DNA of 64,000 bases from Gimesia sp. (GCF_040219335.1 NZ_JAVJSQ010000004.1:620001-684000), one strand, 5' to 3'. Counted from the stretch's first letter, positions 28,558 through 38,176 are shown. Notes: generated by a model not told the origin, from the sequence alone. Numbers and translations are program-made.

Positions 28558-29613
28558 ATGAGCCCCACTGACGAATATCTTCTGGCAATCGAATCTTCAT
28601 GCGATGAGACTGCAGCTGCTGTCATTACCCGCGACATGCGGATTCTCTCTAATGTCGTTTCCTCGCAAACCGATCTCCATGAAAAGTTTGGGGGCGTAGT
28701 ACCGGAAATTGCCTCTCGAGCGCATCTGGAACGAATTCTTCCTGTGATCGATGATGCTCTGAAGCAGGCCGGCGATGATGCTCTGAAGCAGGCCGGCATC
28801 GAACTGCAGCAGTTAACCGCGATTGCAGTCGCGACCGAACCGGGGCTCGTCGGCTCTCTGCTGATTGGCCTGACGGCAGCCAAAACGCTGGCTATGACAC
28901 TCGATTTACCCCTGATTGCCGTGAATCATATTGAAGGGCATCTCTTTGCCTGCCAGATGCAGGAAGACCGCCCCCTGTTCCCAGCGATCGGCCTGGTGGT
29001 CAGCGGTGGACACACCAATCTGTATCACTGCTCGGAAACATTCGAATTTGATCTGATTGGCGCCACCATCGACGATGCCGCTGGTGAGGCGTTCGATAAA
29101 GTGGCAAAAATTCTGGGGCTTTCTTACCCGGGTGGTCCGTCAATTCAGAACGCAGCCAAGCAGGGTGACCCTCGCGCGTTCAAATTTCCTCGCACGTTTC
29201 TCAAAGACCCGGAACTGCGTTTCAGCTTCAGCGGTTTAAAAACGGCGGTGCTGTATGCGGCACAGGGAAATCCAGGAGCGAAACAGCAGCCACCACCGCT
29301 GGATGAACAACGAATTGCCGATCTGGCTGCCAGCTTTCAGGAAACCGTGGTTGATGTGCTGGTCGGAAAATGTCGGCAGGCGATCGAAGGCTACAACTAT
29401 TCTACACTCTGTGTAGGAGGGGGAGTTGCTGCTAATTACCTCCTGCGTGAGAGGCTGGCAGAAATGACACAGCAGGCAGGAATCCACCTCAGTGTAGCTC
29501 CCACCGATTTATGCACCGACAATGCCGCCATGGCTGCGATCGCCTGGCATCACCTTGATCAGGGGCGCATTGCAGATCTTGACCTGGATGTCACACCGGG
29601 ACTGGTTCGTTAA
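28558..29613 (+). CDS. tsaD: tRNA N6-adenosine threonylcarbamoyltransferase TsaD
   Basis: 351 residues. TsaD transfers the threonylcarbamoyl group to A37 of ANN-decoding tRNAs together with TsaB and TsaE, in the cytoplasm. Signatures: [14 protein letters not shown] at the N-terminus, [24 protein letters not shown] (metal-binding His residues), [29 protein letters not shown] and [13 protein letters not shown]. It carries an in-frame 24-bp tandem duplication (see separate entry) that adds eight residues in the helix after [13 protein letters not shown]. TsaB/TsaE are not in the window. Convergent with the next gene, 18 bases apart. Confidence 0.96.
   Translation: MSPTDEYLLAIESSCDETAAAVITRDMRILSNVVSSQTDLHEKFGGVVPEIASRAHLERILPVIDDALKQAGDDALKQAGIELQQLTAIAVATEPGLVGSLLIGLTAAKTLAMTLDLPLIAVNHIEGHLFACQMQEDRPLFPAIGLVVSGGHTNLYHCSETFEFDLIGATIDDAAGEAFDKVAKILGLSYPGGPSIQNAAKQGDPRAFKFPRTFLKDPELRFSFSGLKTAVLYAAQGNPGAKQQPPPLDEQRIADLAASFQETVVDVLVGKCRQAIEGYNYSTLCVGGGVAANYLLRERLAEMTQQAGIHLSVAPTDLCTDNAAMAAIAWHHLDQGRIADLDLDVTPGLVR
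28750..28797 (+). repeat. Perfect 24-bp tandem duplication inside tsaD
   Basis: Two identical, adjacent 24-base copies (28750-28773 and 28774-28797), each encoding DDALKQAG. Identity at all third positions suggests a recent event. The frame is kept, so the gene product is eight residues longer than usual at the surface of a helix. Confidence 0.95.
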
Positions 29614-29631
29614 ATCGCTCTGACAACATAT

Positions 29632-30819
29632 TCAAGGTTGCAGAAAACTGAATGTGAAAATATCGGTAACATTCGTGAACTGTGGCGATACGGAAAGCCT
29701 GACGTAGCGTCTGTCTGGTGAAACAACGGCAGATCCCGTCAAGCTGATTCCTTCGGGCACGACACGAATCACGGGCTGATAGGCAACTCCGCCCACATTC
29801 TGCACTCCCGTTACCAGAGGGACCTGTCGTCCCGTCGAGATGCCTGCCTGGCGAGATACTCGAAAGCTCTGCAAGGATTCCCGACTTCCATTGATGGCTG
29901 GTCGAGACGAAATAAACCGCCCGGAGGCAGGCTGCAGGCTGCTGTTTTTCTGGGAGTTCTGAGGCACTTCGGATTTCCGATTCCGACGTCCCTTCTCCAG
30001 GTCGATGCGAATGATTCGATCTTCCCGCGTCAGGGGAACAATCATCGTTTGGATGACGGGATGGTCCGAACCCTGGTAGCGGGTTACCTTTAGCCTGGCC
30101 CGCTGACCGACAATATCGCCGGAGACATAACGCACGCGTACGACATAGGTTCCTGGAAATCCATGTGCACATAGATAGTCTTCGTGGCAATTTTCCTGCT
30201 TGGGACCATAGCCATCATTCAGGAGCACGCCTCCACCTGCCGTCAAAGGTGACTCAAACGAGCAGACAGTGCCCCGAGGCTCTTCCACAATCAGGTCCAG
30301 ATCACCATCTCCATTCCAGGTAAGTTCCAGCTTAAGGTCTCTCTGCAGAGCCTTTCTACGGGATACCTGAACCCGTTCTGCCTCTGCATTGCGACCGGCC
30401 TGCTTTAACGACTGCTCCAGATTAGCCAGCGCATTCAAGGCTTTTTCATGCCACTGTTCGTAATCCTTAATCCAGACATGTGTCAGGATTCCTGAAGCTG
30501 CCCAGAGAATGCCTTCTGGATCCTTGAGCTTCTCAGCCAGACGTAATCCCATGATGTAAGGCTCGGGGCGATCGGGCTGTAAATTTGCGGCCTGCTGGTA
30601 CAGCTTGAGTGCCTGCTGATCGGCTTTGAAGCGAGTCAGATAGGCAGCGGAATAGACCATGCTGGGGACGTCAGCGGCAGAAAAATCGATGCGGGAAAGC
30701 AGAACCCGTTCGATCTCAGGTTGAGGTCTCCCGACAATCTCCATTGTCAGTGCGAGGACATCGTACATCCAGGGTTGTGACTGATTATGAATCAACGCGG
30801 CATTGATGGCTGCGATCAC
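29632..30819 (-). CDS. TPR-like protein with YfaP/DUF2135-like C-terminal domain; 5' end unclear
   Basis: At least 395 residues from the only usable NTG codon (GTG 30819). The first 170 residues are helical and TPR-like (ALKLYQQAANLQPDRPEPYIMGLRL). Next comes a beta domain with LTWNGDGDLDLIVEEP, NDGYGPKQENC and FPGTYVVRVRYVSG, resembling DUF2135/YfaP. The C-terminus is a low-complexity linker and a last beta-rich part. The frame stays open upstream of the GTG for about 45 more codons that still look coding (for example DIKNPAQFWNDYF and PELVNDLIFNLHQSG) but contains no ATG, GTG or TTG, up to the terminator of the upstream gene. Either an ATT start near 30930 is used or the 5' end, including any signal peptide, was lost. 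Confidence 0.75.
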   Translation of the reverse strand: MIAAINAALIHNQSQPWMYDVLALTMEIVGRPQPEIERVLLSRIDFSAADVPSMVYSAAYLTRFKADQQALKLYQQAANLQPDRPEPYIMGLRLAEKLKDPEGILWAASGILTHVWIKDYEQWHEKALNALANLEQSLKQAGRNAEAERVQVSRRKALQRDLKLELTWNGDGDLDLIVEEPRGTVCSFESPLTAGGGVLLNDGYGPKQENCHEDYLCAHGFPGTYVVRVRYVSGDIVGQRARLKVTRYQGSDHPVIQTMIVPLTREDRIIRIDLEKGRRNRKSEVPQNSQKNSSLQPASGRFISSRPAINGSRESLQSFRVSRQAGISTGRQVPLVTGVQNVGGVAYQPVIRVVPEGISLTGSAVVSPDRRYVRLSVSPQFTNVTDIFTFSFLQP

Positions 30820-30984
30820 ATGCTCGTGTTTACCTGACTGATGCAGGTTGAAGATGAGGTCATTGACCAGTTCCGGCTTCGGTTTTCGCTTGGAAAAATA
30901 ATCGTTCCAGAACTGCGCGGGGTTCTTAATGTCCCCCGTGAGCGGTGACTTAAACTCCTTGCGCGAAGTTGATTCAGTACCAGT

Positions 30985-31018
30985 AAAAACGGAGCCTTTC
31001 CCTGAAGAAGGACTCCGT
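30985..31018 (-). terminator. Rho-independent terminator behind the VWA gene
   Basis: On the minus strand ACGGAG-T-CCTT pairs with AAGG-CTCCGT (one bulged base), followed by five T. It lies about 50 bases behind the stop of the VWA/secretin-like gene and before the TPR-like gene, so those two genes are not simply co-transcribed. Confidence 0.85.
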
Positions 31019-31067
31019 TTTGTTAACTTGGATTGACAGGGAGGATCAGGCGAGCCCGAATTCCCTG

Positions 31068-33809
31068 TTACTGCTCCGTTACTGGTTTTTTTTTGAGTTG
31101 TTCGATGGTGCTGTTATTGAACTGAAAAGGCTTGTCCTGAACCTGAAACTGTGCCGGTTTGGACTTGGCTTCAGTCTCTCCCAGAATCCCATCCAGAATA
31201 GCTTTCATTTCTCCATCCTGAATCGGCTTAATTTCTGGTTTCTGAGGTGTAGCTTTCCCCTGGGGAGCAGCTTTCGCTTTGGCTTTCTGTGGCTGAGCGC
31301 TGTTCATCATCAGCATCTCAGGAGCAACATTGAAGAAGCCCTGACCACCACCGCCACCGCCGCCGAAGCCACCTTGACCGCCACCACCAAAGCCACCACC
31401 ACCGCCAAGTCCACCTTGACCGCCGCCCAGACCGCCCTGCTGGCCACCAAAGCCACCCTGGCTGCTACCGACTGATGATTGCTGTGTCGACACTGAGATC
31501 ACCAGGTCAGCAACCGGATAAACCCGGGTGCTGTAGATCTCCTCTGCCTTGGCAGTCGTAGTGATTTTCATCACTTCGTCTTCGATGACATAAGTCAGAC
31601 CGAGGGGCTTCAGAATGATGTTTAAGGCACTCTTCAGTTTGATACCGCTCAGCGAAACGTTGACCGGCTCATCAACCGTCAGACCATCTTCACCCAGGTC
31701 ATTCGAGTTAATCAGAATGGTGATGTTGTGCAGTTCCGAGAAGTAAGTCATTACTTCCGACAGTGGGATGTCCGGGAAGTTGGCTTCTGTTTCTTTCTGC
31801 AGTTCTTCAAAGATACGTTGTTCAGCAGGGCTGTTACGATGCAGGTCGACTGCGGCCCATTTCTTACGACGCTCTGTCAGGCTGGTCCAGACCGGAGCGG
31901 ACGGCCAGCGAATCGGAGGTTCATCCGGAAACGGAACGTGCGAGAGTTCAACCTGGTACAAGGTTTCCAGGAAGCGGTCAGCTCGCAGCGAACGCATGCG
32001 GAAGACTTTATCCAGCTGTCCTGCAGCTTCTGATGTAAACAGGGCTGCTGTTGCAGGACCGTTACCCGGTTCCATATTCACAGCAACACGGGAGACAGCT
32101 TCAGCCTCTTCGTAGGCGTCACTGTTACCATGCTTACCGTCCTGAATCAGCGAACGCACGCGGTCGATCAACTGCTCCAGTTTTTCATCTTCCAGCAGAA
32201 CCTGGTCAACCAGACGTTTCTGCTGTTCCAGCTGAGCAATCTGCTGCTGCTGGCGAATTCTGCGTGTTTCAGCAACTTCCATCTGGCTGCGGACATCGAC
32301 CATCATGTTATTCAAGCGACGTTCCAGCTGCTGACGGAGATCGATATCAATATCAGAGGTTGATTTCAGGAAATTCAGTGATCGTTTCAGAACTCCCAGA
32401 GCACCATCAGGATTATCGGTGGAGATCTGACGTGCCTCTTCGATGGCATTGGAAACCTCGATTTTCATCTGGGCTCCCTTGATCTGACGAAGCTGCTCTA
32501 CTTTGCTGATGGCGTCATCGATTGGCGGCTGAGGATCTGCTTTCTGCGTCGCTGGTTTAGGAGCGTTACCGGCAGGTTGTTTAGTATCAGCCTGGGCCAG
32601 TTGATCGTTCTGGAATTTCTGAGAGAGCTTCAACAGGGAGTCAGCGCGGGAGTTTCCGGGATCGAGCTGCTGCAGCATGTTGCCAAGACGAGCAGCCTGT
32701 TCCATGTTTCCACTGCGGATCGCCTGAGTACCGGCGAATTCCAGTTGAGCCATGTTTTCTTCGTGTGAGGTACGGGACAGATTCATCATCCGCTGGCCAG
32801 CGTAAGCAACTCCCAGTTCCTGACCTGACTGATAATTCACCCAGGGAACTGCGAGGAAACTGTTGACGGCCTGTGATGCGGGTACGTTGAATTTCCAGAT
32901 ACCTTCGAGCTGACGATTGCTCAATTCAACAGTCAGCTTGCCGTTCATCTCGCCGCGAGCCAGGTAGATGGTCTCACGATCTGAGCGGACAGGCAGAGCA
33001 CGCGTTGTGTTGAGGTGCAGTTGTTTGTCAGAGACTCGAATTGATTCCGGATAGAATACTGGAGCCTGTACAGTCTGGGCCAGTTCTTTGCCGACGATGG
33101 TTGGCAGATCCTGTTTTCCTTCGGCCAGGTCGGTCAGGACAACACCGCCGGTGTAAACGGCCAGCGTGTCCAGCATCTGCAGGTCCTTGCGGGGCCCCAC
33201 GCCGTAGCTATGTACGGGAATGTGATTGCTTGCAAATTGTTGAGTGAGCTGAGCCATTTCCGGGAGAGAAATCAGACGGGCAGAACTCATGCCATCGCCA
33301 ATGTAGACGATGGAGCGAGGCTGTTCTTTCTGCAGCCCCTGAAATGCGGTTTTGAGAGCCTGACCAAGATTGGTTGCCCCCAGTGGAGCCCGGGTAACCA
33401 ACGATTCAACGGCCAGTTTCGCTTCACGGCTTTGAGGACGCACAAATTCACTCACGAAGGGAGTACATTGTACATCCGCTGCATAAATGGCGACAGTCGC
33501 GTCGTTCGGAAGCTCGGTCAGAAAGGCTTTCAGTACATCCAGAGCCTGAACACGATGTTCCCCGACCTGACTGGCTGAGGTATCAAACAAAACCGCAATC
33601 TGCTCACCAGAATGGCTGGATGCCGGCAGACGATCGGCTTTGATTCGCAGGGCGTAATACTGTTCACCTGCAGTGTTTCGGTAACTGAGGATCTGGCCAA
33701 TGTTTGAAATTTCCGGAACGGAGTTCTCGGCATACCCCTGTGGAGTACATAGCAGCATCGCAGCGGCTGCCCAAACAAACATTGTGATTCCAAATCTGGA
33801 TCGCGACAT
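31068..33809 (-). CDS. Exported VWA-domain protein with secretin N-domain-like C-terminal part
   Basis: 913 residues. Signal peptide (MFVWAAAAMLLCTPQGYA). Residues about 60-260 are a von Willebrand A domain with VLFDTSASQVGEHR, a MIDAS-like metal site, and VYIGDGMSSA. The middle is helical and coiled-coil rich (Gln/Arg runs). Around residues 670-770 a secretin/STN-type domain is seen: FPDIPLSEVMTYFSELHNIT, ILINSNDLGEDGLTVDEP, VNVSLSGIKLKSALNIILKP and YPVADLVI. A Gly/Gln-rich flexible stretch of about 45 residues and a short basic tail follow. There is no secretin pore domain. A GGGAG ribosome-binding site lies seven bases before the ATG. Probably part of an envelope structure typical of planctomycetes; exact role unknown. 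Confidence 0.85.
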   Translation of the reverse strand: MSRSRFGITMFVWAAAAMLLCTPQGYAENSVPEISNIGQILSYRNTAGEQYYALRIKADRLPASSHSGEQIAVLFDTSASQVGEHRVQALDVLKAFLTELPNDATVAIYAADVQCTPFVSEFVRPQSREAKLAVESLVTRAPLGATNLGQALKTAFQGLQKEQPRSIVYIGDGMSSARLISLPEMAQLTQQFASNHIPVHSYGVGPRKDLQMLDTLAVYTGGVVLTDLAEGKQDLPTIVGKELAQTVQAPVFYPESIRVSDKQLHLNTTRALPVRSDRETIYLARGEMNGKLTVELSNRQLEGIWKFNVPASQAVNSFLAVPWVNYQSGQELGVAYAGQRMMNLSRTSHEENMAQLEFAGTQAIRSGNMEQAARLGNMLQQLDPGNSRADSLLKLSQKFQNDQLAQADTKQPAGNAPKPATQKADPQPPIDDAISKVEQLRQIKGAQMKIEVSNAIEEARQISTDNPDGALGVLKRSLNFLKSTSDIDIDLRQQLERRLNNMMVDVRSQMEVAETRRIRQQQQIAQLEQQKRLVDQVLLEDEKLEQLIDRVRSLIQDGKHGNSDAYEEAEAVSRVAVNMEPGNGPATAALFTSEAAGQLDKVFRMRSLRADRFLETLYQVELSHVPFPDEPPIRWPSAPVWTSLTERRKKWAAVDLHRNSPAEQRIFEELQKETEANFPDIPLSEVMTYFSELHNITILINSNDLGEDGLTVDEPVNVSLSGIKLKSALNIILKPLGLTYVIEDEVMKITTTAKAEEIYSTRVYPVADLVISVSTQQSSVGSSQGGFGGQQGGLGGGQGGLGGGGGFGGGGQGGFGGGGGGGQGFFNVAPEMLMMNSAQPQKAKAKAAPQGKATPQKPEIKPIQDGEMKAILDGILGETEAKSKPAQFQVQDKPFQFNNSTIEQLKKKPVTEQ

Positions 33810-34321
33810 GATTTCTCTCTCCCGAGTAACTTAGGTAAGAATGCTCGAACTTAAGCCAGGATTGACGATTGCCAATTTGCGCATTCTCCTCAACTGTGCA
33901 TTCTATATACAGTCTCGGACACCATTGAAGGAAATTCCCCCGATTTTCTCTTAATTCTCCAAATTTGATGCGAGTTGAGAAGGCCTCATCGGCATTGACT
34001 GAAGTATCCGCGCAATTTGTAGTCCGATTATGGGGAAATTAAGGGTCACAGATCACTTAGCGAACCCGCCGATTTCACCAACCAGTTCTGTTACAACGGG
34101 TTTCATCTACTCAATTGTTCAGACTTCAGTCGTAACCTCAGCCCCTGCCATCTCATGCATCAGCGGGATTCTGCTCATCTCCTGCCCGGCAAATGGTCGA
34201 TCTTTGAGAGAGACCTTGGTTCCTGTCACCCCACATTCCAGGTTACTGTCGCTGGAACACACTAAACATACTGACAGATCAGTATTATCGGGAGGCCTCC
34301 CAGCGTCTCCCCGTTCAATCC
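33810..34321. other. 512-base intergenic region between divergent genes
   Basis: It separates the VWA-protein gene from the protease-like gene and must hold both promoters. I see no convincing gene, repeat or RNA. A frame open at 34030-34437 overlaps the next gene and has no coding character. Confidence 0.4.
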
Positions 34322-36343
34322 ATGAGCTCCCGCTTCCCCATCAAAACCGCGATCCTGCTGTGCCTTCTTGTATTGATACTGGGCTGGGGAGTCTTACGCA
34401 GTACGATCCGCACCTCCGGGGAAACGGACCTCAGTAAGAATGAAGCCAGGCAGGTCAAAGCCCGCAAACCCGTCATCGTAGATCAACTACCTGTCGACTG
34501 GGAACAGCCGGTCGAAATTGTGACGTTCCACAACCGTCCGCGGTTTCCTCTCTCGATGCAGCAGGGTGACGACTACCTGCTCATTGTCAACAATCTCCAG
34601 TGGGATCCCGGCAAAGCAGAAAAAATCAGGCTGTCAATCGTCAGGGATCCTGCACAGCAGACAGTATCGGGCTCCTACTTCCAGAACACTCCGATGTTCT
34701 ATGAAAAACAGGCAGACCAGGTTCGCCCTGTAGGCGCAGCACCTCTTTCCAGTGAAACGAACCGGGAAACCGAGAATCAGACCGACAAACCGGCCCCCAA
34801 GGATTCACGCTCTTTCTACCTGTTCGTGACAGATGGAGACCTTTCGGACAAAAAACAATATACCCGTGTGTCAGGCAAGCTGATAAAGCACAGTCCGCGC
34901 GTAGCCATCTACCTGGATGAGCAGCAGCAGCCAACAGAGCTGGCAGCCGGGCTGATCGATGAAGTCATCAATTTACTGGAAGAACGGGTGCTGGACCATC
35001 TGGCGCAACACTGCGGTTCACTGACCGATGTGGACGAGAACGGCCGGTTCACAGTTTTGCTCTCCCCCTGGCTGGGAAAACTTCAGGGAGGCAAAACTTC
35101 GATCAATGGCTTCGTCCGCCCCAGCGATTTTCGAGAAAAGGTCGCTGCCCCATTCAGTAATCACTGTGACATGCTGTATCTCAATTCCGCTCTCAAACCA
35201 GGTCAGGAACTGTTTGACCTGCTCAGCCACGAAGTCACTCACGCTGTCGTCTCCAGTATTCGCATCAGGCAGGAACAGTACCTGGGACACATGCTGCTGG
35301 ATGAAGAGGATTGGCTGAATGAGGGCATTGCCCACATTATGGAGCCGGGATTTACTAACCGCGATTACCGCATCAGTGAATTCTATCGCCAGCCGGAAGC
35401 ATACCCGCTGATTGTACCTGACTATTATCGGGCTCGCCTCTGGCGTAACCATGGCTGCCGAGGTGCAGTAAATCTGTTTCTGAACTGGTGTAATGAACTC
35501 GATCCCCGGCAGCGTTTTACCTGGGAATTCACGCATCATCCTCTGACCGGCGTCGACAAAATGGAAGACCTGACAAAGGTCCCGTTTGCGGAACTCTTTC
35601 GTCAGTGGTCACTTTCACTGGCCAGCCAGGCACTACAGAGCCGATTCGCCTATGCGGGTCTGTCAGAACACACATCCCCTCTCCATTGTGGACGATTCCT
35701 ATTGGGAGGCCCTGCCTTACGCACCTGGGATCTCTCCAGCGACGATCAATACTCGTTGAAAATCTCATCCACCGCATCGGCGTTCATACATCTGAGAGCT
35801 AACCAGAAACTGGACGTCCCAACAACGATCAGAGTGCGCGGTTTTCCCGGAATGCAGCTGACCCTGGTCAGAATCCCCCGTAGCGTGCCACAGACATCAT
35901 TGTCTGCAGAACTCGTTACAACTTCTGATTCGGAGCAAAAAGCGACAAATAGCGTCGAGATCAGGCTGTGTTGCCATCACCCGGCACAGTCGGAAGTGGC
36001 ACTGATTGGTGCAGAGTATGTTGGTTCCGGTCTCTCGAGGTCCGACCGGCGTCCACGTCACTTCAATACAGAGGACCTGCCGGAAACCTTACTGAGCACG
36101 ACTGCCAGTCAGATTCAGATTTCCAGACAGGAAACCATCGATAACGAATCAGACAATGTCTCTGAATTTCGTTTGAGACTGCCGCTAGCGACAATGAAAC
36201 GGGACATTACCAGCCAAAATCTACTGGTAAAAGCCGTGGTTCGGACGCAGGCAGGTCAGCAACTGGTTGTACAGACCGAAATCGATCTGCCGGCCTCTTC
36301 AGGCTCGCGCCTGGCAGAAGTAAAAACGGCGCCTCTGCAGTGA
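34322..36343 (+). CDS. Membrane-anchored zinc-metallopeptidase-like protein
   Basis: 673 residues. A transmembrane segment near the N-terminus (AILLCLLVLILGWGVL) anchors a large extracytoplasmic part. Residues about 290-345 contain LLSHEVTHAVVS, an HExxH zinc motif, and about 27 residues later DWLNEGIAH, which supplies the third ligand (Glu) in gluzincin-type enzymes (M30-like spacing). The region before it (GSLTDVDENGRFTVLLSP, DMLYLNSAL) also resembles M30 hyicolysin-like peptidases. The C-terminal half is beta-rich. Substrate unknown; probably acts on envelope proteins. No operon partner; the convergent neighbour ends nine bases behind it. Confidence 0.75.
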   Translation: MSSRFPIKTAILLCLLVLILGWGVLRSTIRTSGETDLSKNEARQVKARKPVIVDQLPVDWEQPVEIVTFHNRPRFPLSMQQGDDYLLIVNNLQWDPGKAEKIRLSIVRDPAQQTVSGSYFQNTPMFYEKQADQVRPVGAAPLSSETNRETENQTDKPAPKDSRSFYLFVTDGDLSDKKQYTRVSGKLIKHSPRVAIYLDEQQQPTELAAGLIDEVINLLEERVLDHLAQHCGSLTDVDENGRFTVLLSPWLGKLQGGKTSINGFVRPSDFREKVAAPFSNHCDMLYLNSALKPGQELFDLLSHEVTHAVVSSIRIRQEQYLGHMLLDEEDWLNEGIAHIMEPGFTNRDYRISEFYRQPEAYPLIVPDYYRARLWRNHGCRGAVNLFLNWCNELDPRQRFTWEFTHHPLTGVDKMEDLTKVPFAELFRQWSLSLASQALQSRFAYAGLSEHTSPLHCGRFLLGGPALRTWDLSSDDQYSLKISSTASAFIHLRANQKLDVPTTIRVRGFPGMQLTLVRIPRSVPQTSLSAELVTTSDSEQKATNSVEIRLCCHHPAQSEVALIGAEYVGSGLSRSDRRPRHFNTEDLPETLLSTTASQIQISRQETIDNESDNVSEFRLRLPLATMKRDITSQNLLVKAVVRTQAGQQLVVQTEIDLPASSGSRLAEVKTAPLQ

Positions 36344-36352
36344 GCTTCGTCT

Positions 36353-36841
36353 TTAGAAGCCGGTCGCGTCGTCCTGGGTTTCGCCCGTGTATTTCAGACG
36401 GGTGGCGAACAGTTTTTTCAGTCGGGAAACGGGATACATCCGGACAATCTTGTTTTTGTAGGTGATTCTTCCCTGATCGTCACGTCCCAGGTGAGTTGCC
36501 ACATCCGGTTTCGCCAGACCTGCATACAGACCGGCAAAGGTTTCCGGATCAACGCCATTTCCGGCTTCCAGATCTTCCAGGGCATTCACGCCACCGCAAG
36601 AGGTCGCAAACGCATTGAGACCTTTAGTTGCGGTCCGCATAAAGTTTTCCTGCTCCAGGGCAGACTGTGCTTCAACCAGTTGCTTCACACCCCGTTTGAT
36701 TTTATCTTCGGTTTCCTCGGTGGGAGTTCCTGAGTTCTGCTGGGCATGCAGCGTCGGACTTTGGAAGCTCTGAGAAGCTCCCAGAACATAGCCTGCAGCA
36801 AGCAGCAGTAAACCCATCGCGATCTGGCTGAACCTGGACAT
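36353..36841 (-). CDS. Small exported protein, unknown function
   Basis: 162 residues with a clear N-terminal signal or anchor (IAMGLLLLAAGYVLGASQS). A helical segment follows (KIKRGVKQLVEAQSALEQE), then a domain with LNAFATSCGGVNALEDLEAG, GVDPETFAGLYAGLA and a C-terminal RMYPVSRLKKLFATR. Family not recognised. It is followed by the convergent protease-like gene and preceded by about 210 bases with its promoter. Confidence 0.65.
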   Translation of the reverse strand: MSRFSQIAMGLLLLAAGYVLGASQSFQSPTLHAQQNSGTPTEETEDKIKRGVKQLVEAQSALEQENFMRTATKGLNAFATSCGGVNALEDLEAGNGVDPETFAGLYAGLAKPDVATHLGRDDQGRITYKNKIVRMYPVSRLKKLFATRLKYTGETQDDATGF

Positions 36842-37052
36842 CAGAGACTCCCCATAAAATCAATTTTTGTTATGATTCGTGTGCTGTTAAGCAGATTTTT
36901 AAGCTGTTTAAATAATCTGAAGTCTTCAATTTGTCAGATTGAACCTCAAGACGCAACAGCGGATGCACTTATTTACTAATAATTGACAGGCCCAGTCAAT
37001 AAGAACCCTGAAAAATCAGAGTCTCTCCCCCGATACGACAAGGTCATGCAGA

Positions 37053-37385
37053 ATGACACTCTCCGAATTTCAGAACAGTCTGTCCACTCTCGTGATGCAG
37101 TTTCAGGTAGCGAATTATGACGCACGCCATCTGTTGCTCGACCGTTCTGATCAGATTTTGGAATTGGTAGATCAGACGCCGGCTGGTCTACCGGAACGAC
37201 TTCTATTGGAATGGCATTCGATTTGTGCTGAGGTCAAATCAGTCCAGCCCGAGTACAAGAGTCATCACAAAACATCGATTCTGTTTGACCGACAAGGCAT
37301 GGGACAACCCGGCGTACAAAAGGCCAAAACGCTGATCACCCGCATCGTCGCCCTCTCCCGAAGCGTCGAGCGCCTGGAGTTGTGA
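37053..37385 (+). CDS. Small cytoplasmic protein, unknown function
   Basis: 110 residues, all helical in appearance (LSTLVMQFQVANYDARHLLL, KAKTLITRIVALSRSVERLEL). AAGG stands nine bases before the ATG. No family recognised. It is convergent with the HPt gene (8 bases apart), which may be chance. Confidence 0.55.
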   Translation: MTLSEFQNSLSTLVMQFQVANYDARHLLLDRSDQILELVDQTPAGLPERLLLEWHSICAEVKSVQPEYKSHHKTSILFDRQGMGQPGVQKAKTLITRIVALSRSVERLEL

Positions 37386-37393
37386 AACGGCTC

Positions 37394-37708
37394 TCAGAGT
37401 ACAATTCGACCTAAATAATGTGAGAGTAATTCTTTGTGCTGGAGAATCATAACCGGATCTCCGGTTTTGCAGGCCTGCTCCAGTTCTGCTGCAATGTGGG
37501 ACAGTTCGTCAAATCCGTAACCGGCTCCCGAACCTTTCAACTGATGCGCCAAGACCTGGATCTCCTCGCGCTGATCGGTAATGCTGGCCTGATTGAGAAC
37601 CTGCTGTTTCTCAGCGATGCCATCAATAAACATCTCGATCAGTTCCTGAAAATCCTCATCATCGCAAAACGCGGAGCGAACAGGGGCATTTTCTAAAGCG
37701 TCTAACAT
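37394..37708 (-). CDS. HPt domain phosphotransfer protein
   Basis: 104 residues from ATG 37708; an earlier in-frame TTG (37738) is less likely. A single histidine-phosphotransfer domain: FQELIEMFIDGIAEKQQVL, the phosphorylated His in LAHQLKGSGAGYGFDEL, and LSHIAAELEQAC. It would carry phosphate between a hybrid kinase and a response regulator; neither is encoded nearby, so the partners are elsewhere. The 5' leader contains two hairpins (separate entry). Confidence 0.88.
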   Translation of the reverse strand: MLDALENAPVRSAFCDDEDFQELIEMFIDGIAEKQQVLNQASITDQREEIQVLAHQLKGSGAGYGFDELSHIAAELEQACKTGDPVMILQHKELLSHYLGRIVL

Positions 37709-37746
37709 AGCTCTGTTCCATTGTAAGTAAGTTAGCAAATTTCTTC

Positions 37747-37799
37747 GGCCCTGATGGGCCTATTTCGCGCCCCATCTCAGGGGTCCGATGTCGCGAAAT
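37747..37799 (-). promoter_or_regulatory. Two hairpins in the leader of the HPt gene
   Basis: GGCCC-TGAT-GGGCC (37747-37760) and a larger one with ATTTCGCG (37762-37769) pairing with CGCGAAAT (37792-37799), whose interior has a second CCCC/GGGG pair. They lie 40-90 bases upstream of the HPt start. They may form a structured mRNA leader or protein-binding site. The rest of the 468 bases between the HPt gene and lptF shows nothing I recognise. Confidence 0.4.
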
Positions 37800-38176
37800 G
37801 ACAACTCTCCTTAATTAATAGGTTGAACTTTGGTCCCTGCTGAAAAAATGCTCAATTTATCCAGTTTACATCTGAAGTATGTCGCCCGACTGAATTAAAT
37901 GTCGCGTTTGTATCAGTTTTGCCGATACCAGAATCAACAGGTTCTATAAAACAGGCTGGAATAGTGCCGGATTCCCAAACTGAGGCCCATCAGGAACGCG
38001 TTGTCCATGCGTTCACAACCCGGGGGTCTGATATTGACTCAATCCGGCATCTTGACTTATACAGCTTTGGTCAAAGTTCCGACCATTGAGTCTGTTACAG
38101 CGATTTCGAGAACGAGTCCTGAGAGCAGCCCGGATTTACTCCCCTTCTCTAATTCCTGAGATTAAATTCACCAGTC

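Noticed and set aside
34030-34437. 135-codon frame in the gap before the protease-like gene
   Set aside because: It overlaps the real gene in another frame; no start signal or motif.
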